The notes under the pieces were generated by a model. The model worked only from the letters and a program-made list of their open reading frames with translations, was not told the origin of the DNA and did not search any database. Positions 1 to 8,958 of a DNA stretch of 64,000 nt are shown here, piece by piece. The stretch is taken from the NCBI GenBank assembly GCA_900549485.1, contig UROG01000008.1:1-64000 (forward strand). The letters run 5' to 3'. Source of the DNA: an uncultured Eubacteriales bacterium (GTDB taxonomy: Bacteria; Bacillota; Clostridia; Oscillospirales; Oscillospiraceae). The translations under genes and the position numbers were made by a program. Each line of letters starts with the position of its first letter. Positions within the stretch are counted from its first letter, which is position 1.

Positions 1-3
1 ATG

Positions 4-52
4 AAAAATGTTGGGTGTGGACCTCTCTTTACGAGCGTCCACCCCAACATTT
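4..52 (-). terminator. Probable terminator of the oleate hydratase gene
   Basis: An inverted repeat pairs about 7-22 with 37-52 (about 15 bp with one bulge). On the minus strand it is followed by a short T run (complement of the A run at 4-8). It lies about 75 bases past the ohyA stop. The remaining bases to 127 are AT-rich and hold no gene. Confidence 0.5.
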
Positions 53-127
53 ATTATAGAACCATTTATTTTAGAACCAATTTTTAGAACCTTTTTTTCA
101 ACTTATTTGTTTTTCCGATGCGGCGGC

Positions 128-1921
128 TTATTCGATAAGCCCGCTCTCTTTCAGCAGCAGCTCTATATCTGTACCCTTGACCTTTTTCAACGCGATCCTG
201 AGCGCTTCCCTTTCAAGGAAGGAGAGTTTTGCTTCGCTTATCGGCTTCTTGTCAATGGCGTAGTAGCAGGCGCGCAGAAGCTCACGCACATCATACTTGC
301 TGCCCCAGACCTCGGGGACGCCGCGGTCTATGTCGAGCAGGGTGTAGACAGACTCCATACCGGTGCGCATGGAATATTCGGTGGTAAAAATTGTGTCACG
401 CGGCGTCTCGGCAAACTGACCGATAAAGGCAAAGTTTACGGCTCCGTCGGGAACAACCTTAGGACGGTCGGATTCTTTGCGGGGTTGGAAGAAAGCGTTG
501 ATATATGGCATGAAGCAGGTCGTGGTGTTGCAGGCATCCTTTGCAAGCACGTCGATCTTTTCGGCAGGCACGCCGATATGGTACAGCCATTCACGGCAGA
601 CTTCTTCACCTGTGCACTCGCGCATGGCTTTCTTTACATAGTTGCCCTCTTTGGCGGTGTTCAGCGAATACAGCCATACAAGCACTGTTTTCGGATTCTG
701 CGATTTGAACTGCGGCTGGCGGTTGATCGTCCAGGACAGATACCAATTGTCAACGCTGTCCTTGACTGTCACGATGCCGCCGGTGGTTACCTTGCCAGAG
801 CGCGGGTCGCGTTTGCATACATTCATAATATGCTCAATGACCTCTTCATCGGAGGTTTCAACGGTAGCGCTCATCCAGTTTGTTGCGTCAACATCGCTGC
901 AAAATACTTCGGGATTACCGAATTCACCGTTCTTGGCCTGGGCGGCGATGGCTTTCCACATATCCCACGATTCACCGCAGCCGTTTCTGACGCCGGACAG
1001 ATCGGGAGCATGCGTCTGATCGCCATAGCAGGAGGTATCCGTGCAGCAGCCATTTGTAATGAATACAAGATCATCCTCGATAAGGTCGATTGTCTGCTCT
1101 TTACCGTCCTTTTCGTAAACGATCTGCTTGGCCGTCTTCTTTTCACCTTCGGTTTCGATAATGACATTCTTTACATCCATGCCGTATTCGATCTGGACGC
1201 CGTGAGCCTCAAGATATTTTACCAGCGGAAGGATCATGCTCTCATACTGATTGTACTTGGTGAAACGCAGAGCGCTAAAATCCGGCAGACCGTCGATGTG
1301 GTGAACATATCGGCAGAGATAACGCTTCATCTCAAGGGCGCTTGACCAACGCTGGAAAGCGAACATTGTCTGCCAGTAGAGCCAGAAATTTGTACTCCAG
1401 AAAGAATCAGGCAGCACGTCGGAGATTTTCTTGTCCTCCAGATCCTTTTCCGGTGTTAAAAACAGCTTGGACAGCGCCATTGCGGAGTCTTCGTCCAGTG
1501 TGAATTTTCTGTCCGTGTGTGCGTCCTCGCCGCAGTTGACCGTTGCGCGGCAGAGAGAATAGTTGGGGTCATGCTTGTTGAGCCAATAATACTCGTCGAG
1601 TATGGAAACCCCCGGCGTTTCGATGGACGGCACGTCGCGGAAGGTGTCCCACATAACCTCAAAGTGATTATCCATCTCACGGCCGCCTCTCATGAAGAAG
1701 CCCTTTGTAACGTCCTTACGTCCGTCGCAGCTGCCGCCGGCAAGCTCCAGCTTTTCCAGCAGGTGGATGCGTTCCCCCTTCATCTGACCGTCGCGTACAA
1801 GATAGAATGCGGCGGTAAGTCCTGCAAGACCCGTACCGATGATGTAAGCCGACTTTTTATCCACGTCCTTTGGTTTTTCGGGATGTGCGAATGATTCATA
1901 AGTTCCAGCAGAGTAATACAT
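128..1921 (-). CDS. ohyA: Oleate hydratase (MCRA family)
   Basis: Cytosolic FAD-dependent hydratase that adds water across the cis-9 double bond of unsaturated fatty acids, giving 10-hydroxy fatty acids; in gut bacteria this detoxifies free oleate and linoleate. The 597-residue length fits the family. A dinucleotide-binding GTGLAGL motif sits at residues 29-35, and the family-typical RGGREMDNHFE stretch lies near residues 78-88. The start is supported by an AGGAGG site 8 bases upstream and a promoter at 1952-1979. A TetR gene lies immediately upstream on the same strand, so substrate-responsive control is plausible. Family assignment is firm; the substrate is inferred from the family. Confidence 0.95.
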   Translation of the reverse strand: MYYSAGTYESFAHPEKPKDVDKKSAYIIGTGLAGLTAAFYLVRDGQMKGERIHLLEKLELAGGSCDGRKDVTKGFFMRGGREMDNHFEVMWDTFRDVPSIETPGVSILDEYYWLNKHDPNYSLCRATVNCGEDAHTDRKFTLDEDSAMALSKLFLTPEKDLEDKKISDVLPDSFWSTNFWLYWQTMFAFQRWSSALEMKRYLCRYVHHIDGLPDFSALRFTKYNQYESMILPLVKYLEAHGVQIEYGMDVKNVIIETEGEKKTAKQIVYEKDGKEQTIDLIEDDLVFITNGCCTDTSCYGDQTHAPDLSGVRNGCGESWDMWKAIAAQAKNGEFGNPEVFCSDVDATNWMSATVETSDEEVIEHIMNVCKRDPRSGKVTTGGIVTVKDSVDNWYLSWTINRQPQFKSQNPKTVLVWLYSLNTAKEGNYVKKAMRECTGEEVCREWLYHIGVPAEKIDVLAKDACNTTTCFMPYINAFFQPRKESDRPKVVPDGAVNFAFIGQFAETPRDTIFTTEYSMRTGMESVYTLLDIDRGVPEVWGSKYDVRELLRACYYAIDKKPISEAKLSFLEREALRIALKKVKGTDIELLLKESGLIE

Positions 1922-1951
1922 AATTGAAACCTCCTGTTTTATTATGCTTTT

Positions 1952-1979
1952 ATTTTACTCGTGCGGTAAAAGTTTGCAA
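1952..1979 (-). promoter_or_regulatory. Promoter of ohyA
   Basis: On the minus strand TTGCAA (1974-1979) and TAAAAT (1952-1957) are separated by 16 bases, with an AGGAGG ribosome site downstream. The hairpin at 1995-2017 lies directly upstream of the -35 box. Confidence 0.6.
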
Positions 1980-1983
1980 TAAA

Positions 1984-2017
1984 CAGAAAAGACCCCGTGA
2001 TAAAAGTCTTATCACGG
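1984..2017 (-). terminator. Hairpin between tetR and ohyA: terminator and possible operator
   Basis: A perfect 9-bp stem, CCGTGATAA (1995-2003) with TTATCACGG (2009-2017), has a 5-base loop and is followed on the minus strand by TCTTTTCTGTTT. It can end the tetR transcript. The half-site GTGATAA recurs in the tetR promoter region (2667-2681), so it may also be a TetR operator. Confidence 0.5.
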
Positions 2018-2064
2018 AGCCTGAAAGTGTAAAAAGATTTATCATACCGGCCGAAATGATAAAA

Positions 2065-2619
2065 TCATATCTTGAATCGGGAAAGGGCGGCTGACATTGA
2101 GCCTTTTATCAGCCGCGTCAGTCTGTCAACTATGTCGTGCGGATCTGCGCGCATATCGTCCTTTATCCAATCGAGCATCAGCCCGATAAATATATAAGAA
2201 TATATCTGCGCAATGAACTGCTTGTCTTCGTCCCTGACGGTCATACCGTTCGATTCTTCTTCTATAACGCTCAGAATCAGCCGATCGACGAGCGGCTGCA
2301 AATATTTTTCAACCTGCTCACGGTGAACACAGCGGTATACGTTAAGGATAAAGGGCTTATTGTCCTGTACAGCCTCGAAAATCTGCAAAAGACCCTGCTG
2401 CCATGTTTCGGATGTCTTTTTTTCGTCAAGAGCGCGTCGGGCGTCTTCGAGACATGACCATTCGACAAGGTCATAGATATCTTTGAAATGATAATAGAAA
2501 GTCATGCGGTTTATCCCGCAGTCGTCTGCTATATCCGCGACGGTGATTTTAGTGAGCGGTTTTTTCAGCAGTAAATTTTTAAGCGATTGTTCCAAAGCGC
2601 GTTTTGTCACCTGAGACAT
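2065..2619 (-). CDS. TetR/AcrR-family transcriptional regulator
   Basis: DNA-binding repressor of 184 residues. The N-terminal helix-turn-helix covers about residues 10-55 (ITVADIADDCGINRMTFYYHF), followed by an all-helical ligand/dimer domain of the TetR_C_8 type. An AAAGGAGG ribosome site precedes the ATG. Its position upstream of ohyA on the same strand, and shared GTGATAA/TTATCAC elements at 1995-2017 and 2667-2681, suggest that it controls ohyA and itself, probably in response to fatty acids. The regulatory link is inference; the family call is secure. Confidence 0.85.
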   Translation of the reverse strand: MSQVTKRALEQSLKNLLLKKPLTKITVADIADDCGINRMTFYYHFKDIYDLVEWSCLEDARRALDEKKTSETWQQGLLQIFEAVQDNKPFILNVYRCVHREQVEKYLQPLVDRLILSVIEEESNGMTVRDEDKQFIAQIYSYIFIGLMLDWIKDDMRADPHDIVDRLTRLIKGSMSAALSRFKI

Positions 2620-2666
2620 GCCCGTCCTCCTTTGGCAGCGACGCTATTGTGAATGAAGTATGATTA

Positions 2667-2681
2667 GTGATAATGTAACAC
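2667..2681. promoter_or_regulatory. Possible TetR operator upstream of tetR
   Basis: GTGATAATGTAACAC is an imperfect palindrome close to the likely tetR promoter (minus-strand TTGATT, 16-base spacer, TACATT). It shares the GTGATAA half-site with the hairpin in front of ohyA. Confidence 0.3.
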
Positions 2682-2772
2682 AAAACGTGAAAAAATCAAG
2701 AAGAATATACAAAAAATGTTGAAAAATGAGAACTGTAATCAGCGTGCAATTTGCTGGAAGAAGTGATAAGAA

Positions 2773-2977
2773 TGTACGGCATGAAGGCAAATGGCGTCAA
2801 CGACATATACTCTGAGGGAAAAGAAGTCCTTGAAAAAGCTGAAAAAAACAAAAATAATTATATCCGCTCAAACAGGAACTGCCCGAATACCTGTACTACA
2901 ACAGCCTAAGAATCAAGGCAACGCTGAAGAGCTTGCCGCCTGCTGTTCACAGACAACAAGCCCAATCGACAGCTTGA
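2773..2977 (+). pseudogene. Possible remnant of an IS3-family transposase C-terminus
   Basis: The frame open from 2858 to 2977 encodes a tail reading ...EYLYYNSLRIKATLKSLPP..., which resembles the end of IS3/IS150 OrfB proteins (consensus like YIYYYNxxRIKxKLKGxSPVxYR). A short ATG-started frame just upstream (2773) reads towards it, but a stop and a frame change separate the two. I see no catalytic DDE residues or inverted repeats, so this is at most a decayed fragment. The rest of 2620-3052 holds only the tetR promoter and no convincing gene. Confidence 0.35.
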
Positions 2978-3052
2978 ACAATTTCTATTAAAAATATTTA
3001 TCTAACTTTTTGGGAGCGCTTCATTCCGGTGAGGCGGTCTGTTTTGGCAGAT

Positions 3053-3958
3053 TTATTCGGGGCAGGCAAAATTCAAAGCGCCCGGAACCATCTCTATGGT
3101 GAAGCTGTTTTCGTAGATTATTTCTCCGTCAAGAGAATACGCGAAGCCGTCCGGAGCGGAAACGGAGACGGTTTTTGCCTGACGGTAGGTGATTATATCC
3201 TTCATATCCTCGCGCTCAAGGTGCTCGCCGTTTGTGTAGGGCGTAAGTATTTTCACAAATCTGATGCGGGATATCGGCTTTATCAGGCACACCTCCATAA
3301 GTCCGTCGTCGGTTTTTGCACGCGGGGCGCATTTGAACGAACCGCCGACATACTGACCGTTTGCGACGGTGCACAGCAGCGCCTTGCCGTCAGAATTAAG
3401 AACCTCGCCGTCGGCGGTGACGGTACAGTTGTTTTTCATGCTTGTAAGCAAAGCCGTGGCAACGCCTTTGGTGTAAGCGTTCTTGCTGCCGTGCCCGGAT
3501 TTTGCGCGCTCTTTGTTTATTGTGATCGCCACGGTAGTGTCAAAACCGAAGTTGGTGACATTGAAACTGTACCTATTGCCGACCTTGAGCGCGTCAAGCT
3601 TTCTTTCCGGAGCGGAAATAAGCTTTGACGCGTCGCTGAACTTTTCCTGCCCGCCGAAAACCTTTACAAAGTCGTTCCCGCTTCCGCAGGCATAGCAGCT
3701 TACGGAGGCGCTTTCGGCGCCGACCGCGCCGGAAAACACCTCGTTAATTGTCCCGTCCCCTCCGCAGGCGATAAAGCGGAATTTTTCACCGTGGTTTTCC
3801 GCAAGCGTTCTTTTCACGTACTCAGTTGCGTCAAGGGGAGCCTTTGTGAGATAAATTTCACACTGGTCTGAGCAGGGCAGCGCAGCGATTTCGTTCCGGA
3901 GCTTTTCTTCCGTACCCCCAGCGCCTGCCTTGGGGTTCAGTATAAATATGTATTTCAT
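3053..3958 (-). CDS. Diacylglycerol kinase family lipid kinase
   Basis: ATP-dependent lipid kinase of the DagK/YegS/BmrU family, 301 residues. The nucleotide-binding GGDGT motif is at residues 66-70, with NPKAGAG near the N-terminus and a GSGNDF motif near residue 92. The second half is the beta-sandwich domain that completes the active-site cleft. In Gram-positives, DgkB recycles diacylglycerol released from lipoteichoic acid synthesis. The ATG follows a plausible GGAGG site, and the gene stands alone between divergent neighbours. The exact lipid substrate cannot be read from sequence. Confidence 0.88.
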   Translation of the reverse strand: MKYIFILNPKAGAGGTEEKLRNEIAALPCSDQCEIYLTKAPLDATEYVKRTLAENHGEKFRFIACGGDGTINEVFSGAVGAESASVSCYACGSGNDFVKVFGGQEKFSDASKLISAPERKLDALKVGNRYSFNVTNFGFDTTVAITINKERAKSGHGSKNAYTKGVATALLTSMKNNCTVTADGEVLNSDGKALLCTVANGQYVGGSFKCAPRAKTDDGLMEVCLIKPISRIRFVKILTPYTNGEHLEREDMKDIITYRQAKTVSVSAPDGFAYSLDGEIIYENSFTIEMVPGALNFACPE

Positions 3959-4183
3959 GTTTTCCTCCCAAAAAATTTATATTTAAGCTGGTAATATCAT
4001 TTATAGCGGAGTTTTTTAATGAAAATATAAAAACCCGCAATAAATAAAAATCCTTTTTTGTATGACTGACGGTTGCCATAGTGAAATATGGTGTGATATA
4101 ATAATTTCCGGATAAATGTTGCGGTCAGACCGCGTTTGCTCCTTTACCGCAGTTGTTATTTTATACTGAAAGGAATTACTTTT

Positions 4184-4840
4184 ATGAAGTTTTTCTTCCT
4201 TGCGGCTTTTATCGCAGTGAGCGTGATCCATCTTTATGCAAGCCTGAAATGCAATGCAAAGCTCAGGGCGCAGACGAAGGTTTTTATTCTCCCGTTTCTG
4301 CTTGGGTGGTATTGGTGCTCGGCGGCTGAACCGTATGCTGTCGTCATATGGGCGATAGTGTTCAGCTGGCTGGGAGATGTGCTGCTCATACCCGACGGGA
4401 AAGCATGGTTTACCGCCGGCGGGATCGCCTTTATGCTCTCACACGCGTTTTTTGTCGCTGCCTACAACGAGAGCGTGAATTTTTCCGTTGTTCCGCTTTG
4501 GGCGATAATCCTTGCAGCAGCCGTCTATTTAACGGCGTCGGTTCTTGTTTTCAAGGGACTTAGACCTCATTTGCCGACGTTCATGTTTTACCCGATGTTT
4601 TTCTACCTTTTGGTAAACGGCGCAATGAATTGTTTTGCGCTGTATCAGCTCGTGTCAAAGCCCTGCGCAGCAACGGCGATCACGTTTATCGGTGCGACGC
4701 AGTTTTTCGTGTCTGACTCCACTCTTTTTTATGTGAGATTCAAGAAGAACGGAAGGTTGAAAACGCATTTTGTGGTTATGCTTACCTATATCATTGCCGA
4801 ATTTCTGATCGTCCTCGGACTTGAAATGCTTGGCATCTGA
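4184..4840 (+). CDS. YhhN/TMEM86-family membrane protein (lysoplasmalogenase-like)
   Basis: Polytopic membrane protein of 218 residues with about eight hydrophobic segments and the family-typical WLGDVLLI and FMLSHAFF stretches, which carry the acidic/histidine residues of this family. Characterised relatives hydrolyse the vinyl-ether bond of lysoplasmalogens, which fits anaerobic clostridia that make plasmalogens; activity here is inferred. I chose the ATG at 4184 because AAAGGA precedes it and the protein then starts directly with a membrane segment; the longer frame from 4136 adds an unsupported leader. Confidence 0.75.
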   Translation: MKFFFLAAFIAVSVIHLYASLKCNAKLRAQTKVFILPFLLGWYWCSAAEPYAVVIWAIVFSWLGDVLLIPDGKAWFTAGGIAFMLSHAFFVAAYNESVNFSVVPLWAIILAAAVYLTASVLVFKGLRPHLPTFMFYPMFFYLLVNGAMNCFALYQLVSKPCAATAITFIGATQFFVSDSTLFYVRFKKNGRLKTHFVVMLTYIIAEFLIVLGLEMLGI

Positions 4841-4845
4841 ATAGA

Positions 4846-4887
4846 AAAGCAAGGGACTGGCGTTGAACAGACCCTTGCTTTTTTATT
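4846..4887. terminator. Bidirectional terminator
   Basis: AAAGCAAGGG (4846-4855) pairs with CCCTTGCTTT (4872-4881), and a TTTTTATTT tail follows on the plus strand. It sits between convergent genes and can serve both the YhhN gene and hypA. Confidence 0.8.
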
Positions 4888-5230
4888 TGGGGACGTGGAT
4901 CTCCCTTATGTTGAAATCCTTGCCGGAGAGCACCTGCTTGCTGAAGCTTCCGCAGTTAGGACAATATCCCTCGTTTTCTATGACATTGAATATTTCGTCG
5001 CAGTCGTCGCACTCCGCAAGACCGGGGATCACGTTGAATATCAGCTTTGTATCCTTGAAAAGCGGATCGCCGTCAGCGACCGCCAGAAACAGATCCTCAA
5101 CGTATTTGCTGACTACCAAAGAAAGCTCGCCGTTATCGAGGACTATTTCGGAGATCTTATCGACGTTGTTTTCCGCCGCGTAATCCTTTACGGTTCTGCA
5201 CATACTTCTGACAATGCCTATCTCATGCAT
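4883..5230 (-). CDS. hypA: Hydrogenase/urease nickel incorporation protein HypA
   Basis: Nickel metallochaperone of 115 residues. The N-terminal Met-His-Glu provides the nickel-binding His2, and four zinc-binding cysteines are present at 74, 77, 90 and 93 in two CxxC pairs. HypA normally works with HypB to load nickel into [NiFe] hydrogenase; no hypB-F or hydrogenase gene is in this window. It sits 63 bases downstream of a large Fe-S/FAD oxidoreductase on the same strand, with GGAGG before the ATG, so co-transcription is likely. Whether its client is a distant hydrogenase or another nickel enzyme is open. Confidence 0.9.
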   Translation of the reverse strand: MHEIGIVRSMCRTVKDYAAENNVDKISEIVLDNGELSLVVSKYVEDLFLAVADGDPLFKDTKLIFNVIPGLAECDDCDEIFNVIENEGYCPNCGSFSKQVLSGKDFNIREIHVPK

Positions 5231-5253
5231 GATTATCCTCCGGAATTTGCTCC

Positions 5254-5281
5254 GGAAAGACCCGCAGACGCGGGCCTTTCC
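5254..5281 (-). other. Intercistronic hairpin upstream of hypA
   Basis: GGAAAGACCCGC (5254-5265) pairs with GCGGGCCTTTCC (5270-5281), leaving a 4-base loop. No T run follows on the minus strand, so it is more likely an mRNA-processing or stability element inside the operon than a terminator. Confidence 0.45.
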
Positions 5282-5293
5282 GAGTGTATGCTA

Positions 5294-7972
5294 TTATTTC
5301 TTGGCAAGCTTTTTCTTTGCGAGTCTGCCGATTGCCGCCGGGGCGTTGCCTGCGGCGGTGATCAGCGTTCTGAAATACGTTTTGCCCACGTTATCCATGG
5401 TCTTCTCAAGGCGGATCGCGTCAAATTTGCATTTTGTGGTGCATATGCCGCAGCCCACGCAGAGGTCTTCGTCAAGAACGACGCAGCCGCAGCCGAGACA
5501 GCGTTCGGCTTCCTTCTTTATCTGCTCCTCGGTAAGGGTGCCGCGGAGATCCTTGAAGGTTTTGAGCGCTTCCTTTGCATCGGCGGACACGGCTTTCTGG
5601 CGCGGGGCGGTGTCAAAGCCGCCGGGCGTGACAGCAACTGTCGATGCGTCAAGCGCCTTGTAATCGCGGTTGTCGCGCCCAAGGTCAAGCGTCTGACCGG
5701 CGTGGACATAGCGGTGGATGGAAACGGAGGCTTCCTTGCCTGCCGCTATCGCGTCTATTGCAAACTTCGGACCTGTTGCCGCGTCGCCGCCGGCGAATAC
5801 GTCGGGAACGCTTGTCTGCAAAGTCTTTGCGTCAACTCTGACCGAGCCGCTGCCGTTCAGTTCAAATGCCGCGATGCCGCCGAGGTCAATCTTCTGACCG
5901 ATCGCAGAGATAACGGACGAAACCTCTACCGTCTCATACCTGCCGGTGCCTACGGGCTTTCTGCGACCTCTTGCGTCGGCTTCGCCAAGCTCCATAAGCT
6001 CTACCCTGATCGCTTCGCATTTACCGCTGCCGCTGATCTCAACGGGCGCGGCGAGGAACATGAACCTGACGCCCTCTTCTTCTGCCTCGGCGACTTCGTC
6101 CTTGTCGGCGGGCATCTCATCCCTGCCGCGGCGATAGATAACGGTAGTCTCGGCACCGAGACGGGCGGCAGTGCGCGCAACGTCTATCGCAACGTTGCCG
6201 CCGCCGATGACTACGGTCTTTTTCCCGATTTCCGGCGTTTTATCGAGATTGACCGCCTTGAGGAAATCAATACCTGTGTATACGCCTGCAAGGTCATCGC
6301 CCTTGCAGCCGACGGCGGTACCCATGGACGCGCCGATACCGAGGAAGAACGCCTTGTAGCCATCCGCACGGAGAGAGTCAAGAGTGACGTCCCTGCCGAC
6401 TTCTACGCCGCATCTGAACTCAACGCCAAGCTCCTTGAGAACATCTATCTCTGCGTTGACGACATCCCTGCCGAGGCGGAAGGACGGAATACCCAGAGTG
6501 AGCATACCGCCGGGCTTCTCCTCCTTTTCGAACACGGTCACGGGATAGCCCTTGACCGCAAGGTAATATGCACAGCTCATACCTGCGGGACCAGCGCCGA
6601 TAACGGCTATCTTCTCAGGATAGGGTCTGCCGGTCTGGTTGAGCATTTTGGGAACATAGCGTGTGGCAGCGTCAAGATCCTTTTCCGCGATGAACTTCTT
6701 TATATCGTCTATTGCGACGGACGCGTCGATAAGCCCTCTTGTACAGGCGGCTTCGCACGCCTTGTTGCAGATACGTCCGCATACGGCGGGGAACGGGTTT
6801 TCCTTCTTTATAAGCTCAAGCGCCTCCTGATAGCGCCCTTCACCGGCAAGCTTTATATATCCCTGCACCGGGATGTGTGCGGGACAGGTTGCTTTACAGG
6901 GAGCCGTGCCGCTTTCCATGACGTCTCTCCTGTTGGTGCGGTAATCGACATTGTAGCTTTTCCGATCCCATGGAACTGCCCTGTCAGAGTCGTAAGCGTC
7001 AGATATATGCGCGTCGTTCACGCAGCTTTTCTGGCCGAGTCTGAGCGCGTTTGTCTGGCAGTTTTCGACACACTGTCCGCAAGCGACGCATTTGCTCTTG
7101 TCAACGCGTGCGACGTAGTTGGAGCGTATGGCATTCTTGGAGCGGAACATCTCCGCTATGCGCAGAGCGTAGCAGGAGCATCCGCAGCAGTTGCATATCG
7201 CGGTTGTATCCTCAAAGCCGGGGGTCTGGTTGATCTCGTGTACAAGTCCGTTGTCTTCCGCACGTTTCAGAACCTCGTAGGCCTCTTCTTTGCTTATAAG
7301 GCGGTGCGCGCCGAGCTTGGACATATTAATTGCGTTGTCATTGAGGTACATGCACATATCTTCCTCAAGATGTCCGCAGCCCTCACCCATAAGACGGCGT
7401 GAGCGCCGGCACGAGCACGGACCGACGGAGACGGCGAAGGCGTTGTCTATAAGCGTCGCGACCTCGTCATAGGAAGCGGTTTTTGAATTGTTTTCTATTG
7501 CGCTCATGACGGGCATGACACGCATAAAGCTCATGCCGAGCTTACCGGAGTTGAGCGTGGGAGCAAGAAGCTCGATTCTGCGGCGGGTATATTCCTCAAA
7601 GCAGGCGGCAATATCGGGATATTTTTCGCACTGCTCACGGTTTACAAGAATACCCTCCATAATGCCGGGAACCCATATGGGGTAGTAGTAGCAGGCTTTT
7701 CCGTCAACCTCACGCTCACGGACAACGCCGGCGTTTATAAGCTTCCTGAGCTGAGCCTCAACAAATTCCGGACTCTTTTTGCATCGTGCGGACAGATCTT
7801 CAAGCGTGCGGTTTGCTTCGAGACGCATGTGCATCATTACGGCGCACATATCGTCATCGACGATAGGCGCAAGGATCCGGTATTCGGGGTCAGAGTAGGT
7901 TATACCGGTGTAAGTCAGGCTTTCAAGACTGATTTTTGTGGCAAGGCGCAGAATATTTGCTCTTTTCTCCAT
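5294..7972 (-). CDS. Multidomain Fe-S/FAD oxidoreductase (glutamate synthase beta-like)
   Basis: Cytosolic electron-transfer flavoprotein of 892 residues. In order: a helical/winged-helix-like N-terminus, a cysteine-rich block (GPCSCRR...CGHLEEDMC), a ferredoxin motif (CVACGQCVENC), a GltD-like [4Fe-4S] entry (CKATCPAHIP), FAD (VIGAGPAGMSCAYYL) and NAD(P) (VIGGGNVAIDVART) Rossmann motifs, and a C-terminal ferredoxin motif (CVGCGICTTKC). It probably moves electrons between NAD(P)H and ferredoxin-type clusters; the partner is unknown. I chose the ATG at 7972 because AAGGAGA precedes it; the 45-residue upstream extension is poor protein. hypA follows and a GntR gene diverges. Confidence 0.85.
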   Translation of the reverse strand: MEKRANILRLATKISLESLTYTGITYSDPEYRILAPIVDDDMCAVMMHMRLEANRTLEDLSARCKKSPEFVEAQLRKLINAGVVREREVDGKACYYYPIWVPGIMEGILVNREQCEKYPDIAACFEEYTRRRIELLAPTLNSGKLGMSFMRVMPVMSAIENNSKTASYDEVATLIDNAFAVSVGPCSCRRSRRLMGEGCGHLEEDMCMYLNDNAINMSKLGAHRLISKEEAYEVLKRAEDNGLVHEINQTPGFEDTTAICNCCGCSCYALRIAEMFRSKNAIRSNYVARVDKSKCVACGQCVENCQTNALRLGQKSCVNDAHISDAYDSDRAVPWDRKSYNVDYRTNRRDVMESGTAPCKATCPAHIPVQGYIKLAGEGRYQEALELIKKENPFPAVCGRICNKACEAACTRGLIDASVAIDDIKKFIAEKDLDAATRYVPKMLNQTGRPYPEKIAVIGAGPAGMSCAYYLAVKGYPVTVFEKEEKPGGMLTLGIPSFRLGRDVVNAEIDVLKELGVEFRCGVEVGRDVTLDSLRADGYKAFFLGIGASMGTAVGCKGDDLAGVYTGIDFLKAVNLDKTPEIGKKTVVIGGGNVAIDVARTAARLGAETTVIYRRGRDEMPADKDEVAEAEEEGVRFMFLAAPVEISGSGKCEAIRVELMELGEADARGRRKPVGTGRYETVEVSSVISAIGQKIDLGGIAAFELNGSGSVRVDAKTLQTSVPDVFAGGDAATGPKFAIDAIAAGKEASVSIHRYVHAGQTLDLGRDNRDYKALDASTVAVTPGGFDTAPRQKAVSADAKEALKTFKDLRGTLTEEQIKKEAERCLGCGCVVLDEDLCVGCGICTTKCKFDAIRLEKTMDNVGKTYFRTLITAAGNAPAAIGRLAKKKLAKK

Positions 7973-8217
7973 GATTTTTCTCCTTATATGACTTGTTGAT
8001 GCCGACAACATAACACTTTTATAATACACTATTTGTCTGCCTTTTGGCAAGAATTCTTTAAGAAAGAGCATACAAAAACGGATAAGGAATTTTGTACAAA
8101 AAAACAAGATAAACCGATCTGTGGTCGTACTGCGGTAGCCACTTGATTTTTTGGGGTATATGCTTTATAATTTTTTTATATTTCTGTGCAGGGACCGCAG
8201 CAGGCGGAGGTGTTGAA

Positions 8218-8958
8218 ATGCATAATAAAGAGACAACGAATCTTAAAGCGGGATTTATCAACTATATGCAGGGACAGATACTGTCCGGAAAGCTCAGACC
8301 GGGCGACAGGATACCTCCGGAAAGAACGCTTGCCGTGCAGTACGGCATAAGCCGCGGCTCCGTCAATCAGGGGATACTTGACCTTGAGAGAATGGGCTTT
8401 CTGAAAATAGTTCCGCGTAAGGGAACGTTCGTAGAGGACTATCTTAAAAAGGCCACGCCGGATACGGTCACGGCGATCATGGGCTATGATTCGGACTATA
8501 TGTCCTACAGCCTTTTTAAAGATCTTATGGATATGCGGATACTTATCGAGCGGGAGTGCGTGTCACTGGCGTGCCGCAGGATAGACAGAGAATCGAAGGA
8601 GATCATTACCGGAAAATACGAGGCGGTATTCAAAGCCGGGGCGGCGGAGATAGCCGACGCACTGTATGAGTATCACTGCTGCATTTGCGAGATATCCGGA
8701 AATGCCGCGTATCTTATGATATTCAGGAGCTTCGGGAAAATGATGAGAAAGCTCATTTCGATCCACTACGCCGACGGCAGGCAGGCGGATGTATGCCTGC
8801 CGGAATATGCGGAGCTTACCGAGGCAATAATAAACGGGAACGCAGAGGAAGCGGACAGGAGAATCAGCAGTATACTCGGCAGGGCTTCGGATTTTCTCAA
8901 TAATTTCCTCAAGGAAAAGGACGGAGACAATGGCAGAAAAAAACGCGCCGGAAATTGA
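8218..8958 (+). CDS. GntR-family (FadR-type) transcriptional regulator
   Basis: DNA-binding regulator of 246 residues. The winged helix-turn-helix is at about residues 10-75 (LRPGDRIPPERTLAVQYGISR), followed by a helical FCD-type effector domain. The ATG at 8218 is preceded by GGAGGTG; the longer frame from 8143 adds a hydrophobic leader with no ribosome site. It diverges from the Fe-S/FAD oxidoreductase across 245 bases, so it may control that gene. The CYTH gene overlaps its 3' end by 29 bases, indicating coupled translation. Confidence 0.85.
   Translation: MHNKETTNLKAGFINYMQGQILSGKLRPGDRIPPERTLAVQYGISRGSVNQGILDLERMGFLKIVPRKGTFVEDYLKKATPDTVTAIMGYDSDYMSYSLFKDLMDMRILIERECVSLACRRIDRESKEIITGKYEAVFKAGAAEIADALYEYHCCICEISGNAAYLMIFRSFGKMMRKLISIHYADGRQADVCLPEYAELTEAIINGNAEEADRRISSILGRASDFLNNFLKEKDGDNGRKKRAGN

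Noticed and set aside
8..1345. Long open frame on the + strand opposite oleate hydratase
   Set aside because: It is antisense to a well-matched gene, has no ribosome site and its protein sequence resembles no family; biased codons on the true strand leave the opposite frame open.
4895..7402. 835-codon open frame on the + strand
   Set aside because: It lies opposite hypA and the Fe-S/FAD oxidoreductase, whose motifs are clear; a codon-bias shadow.
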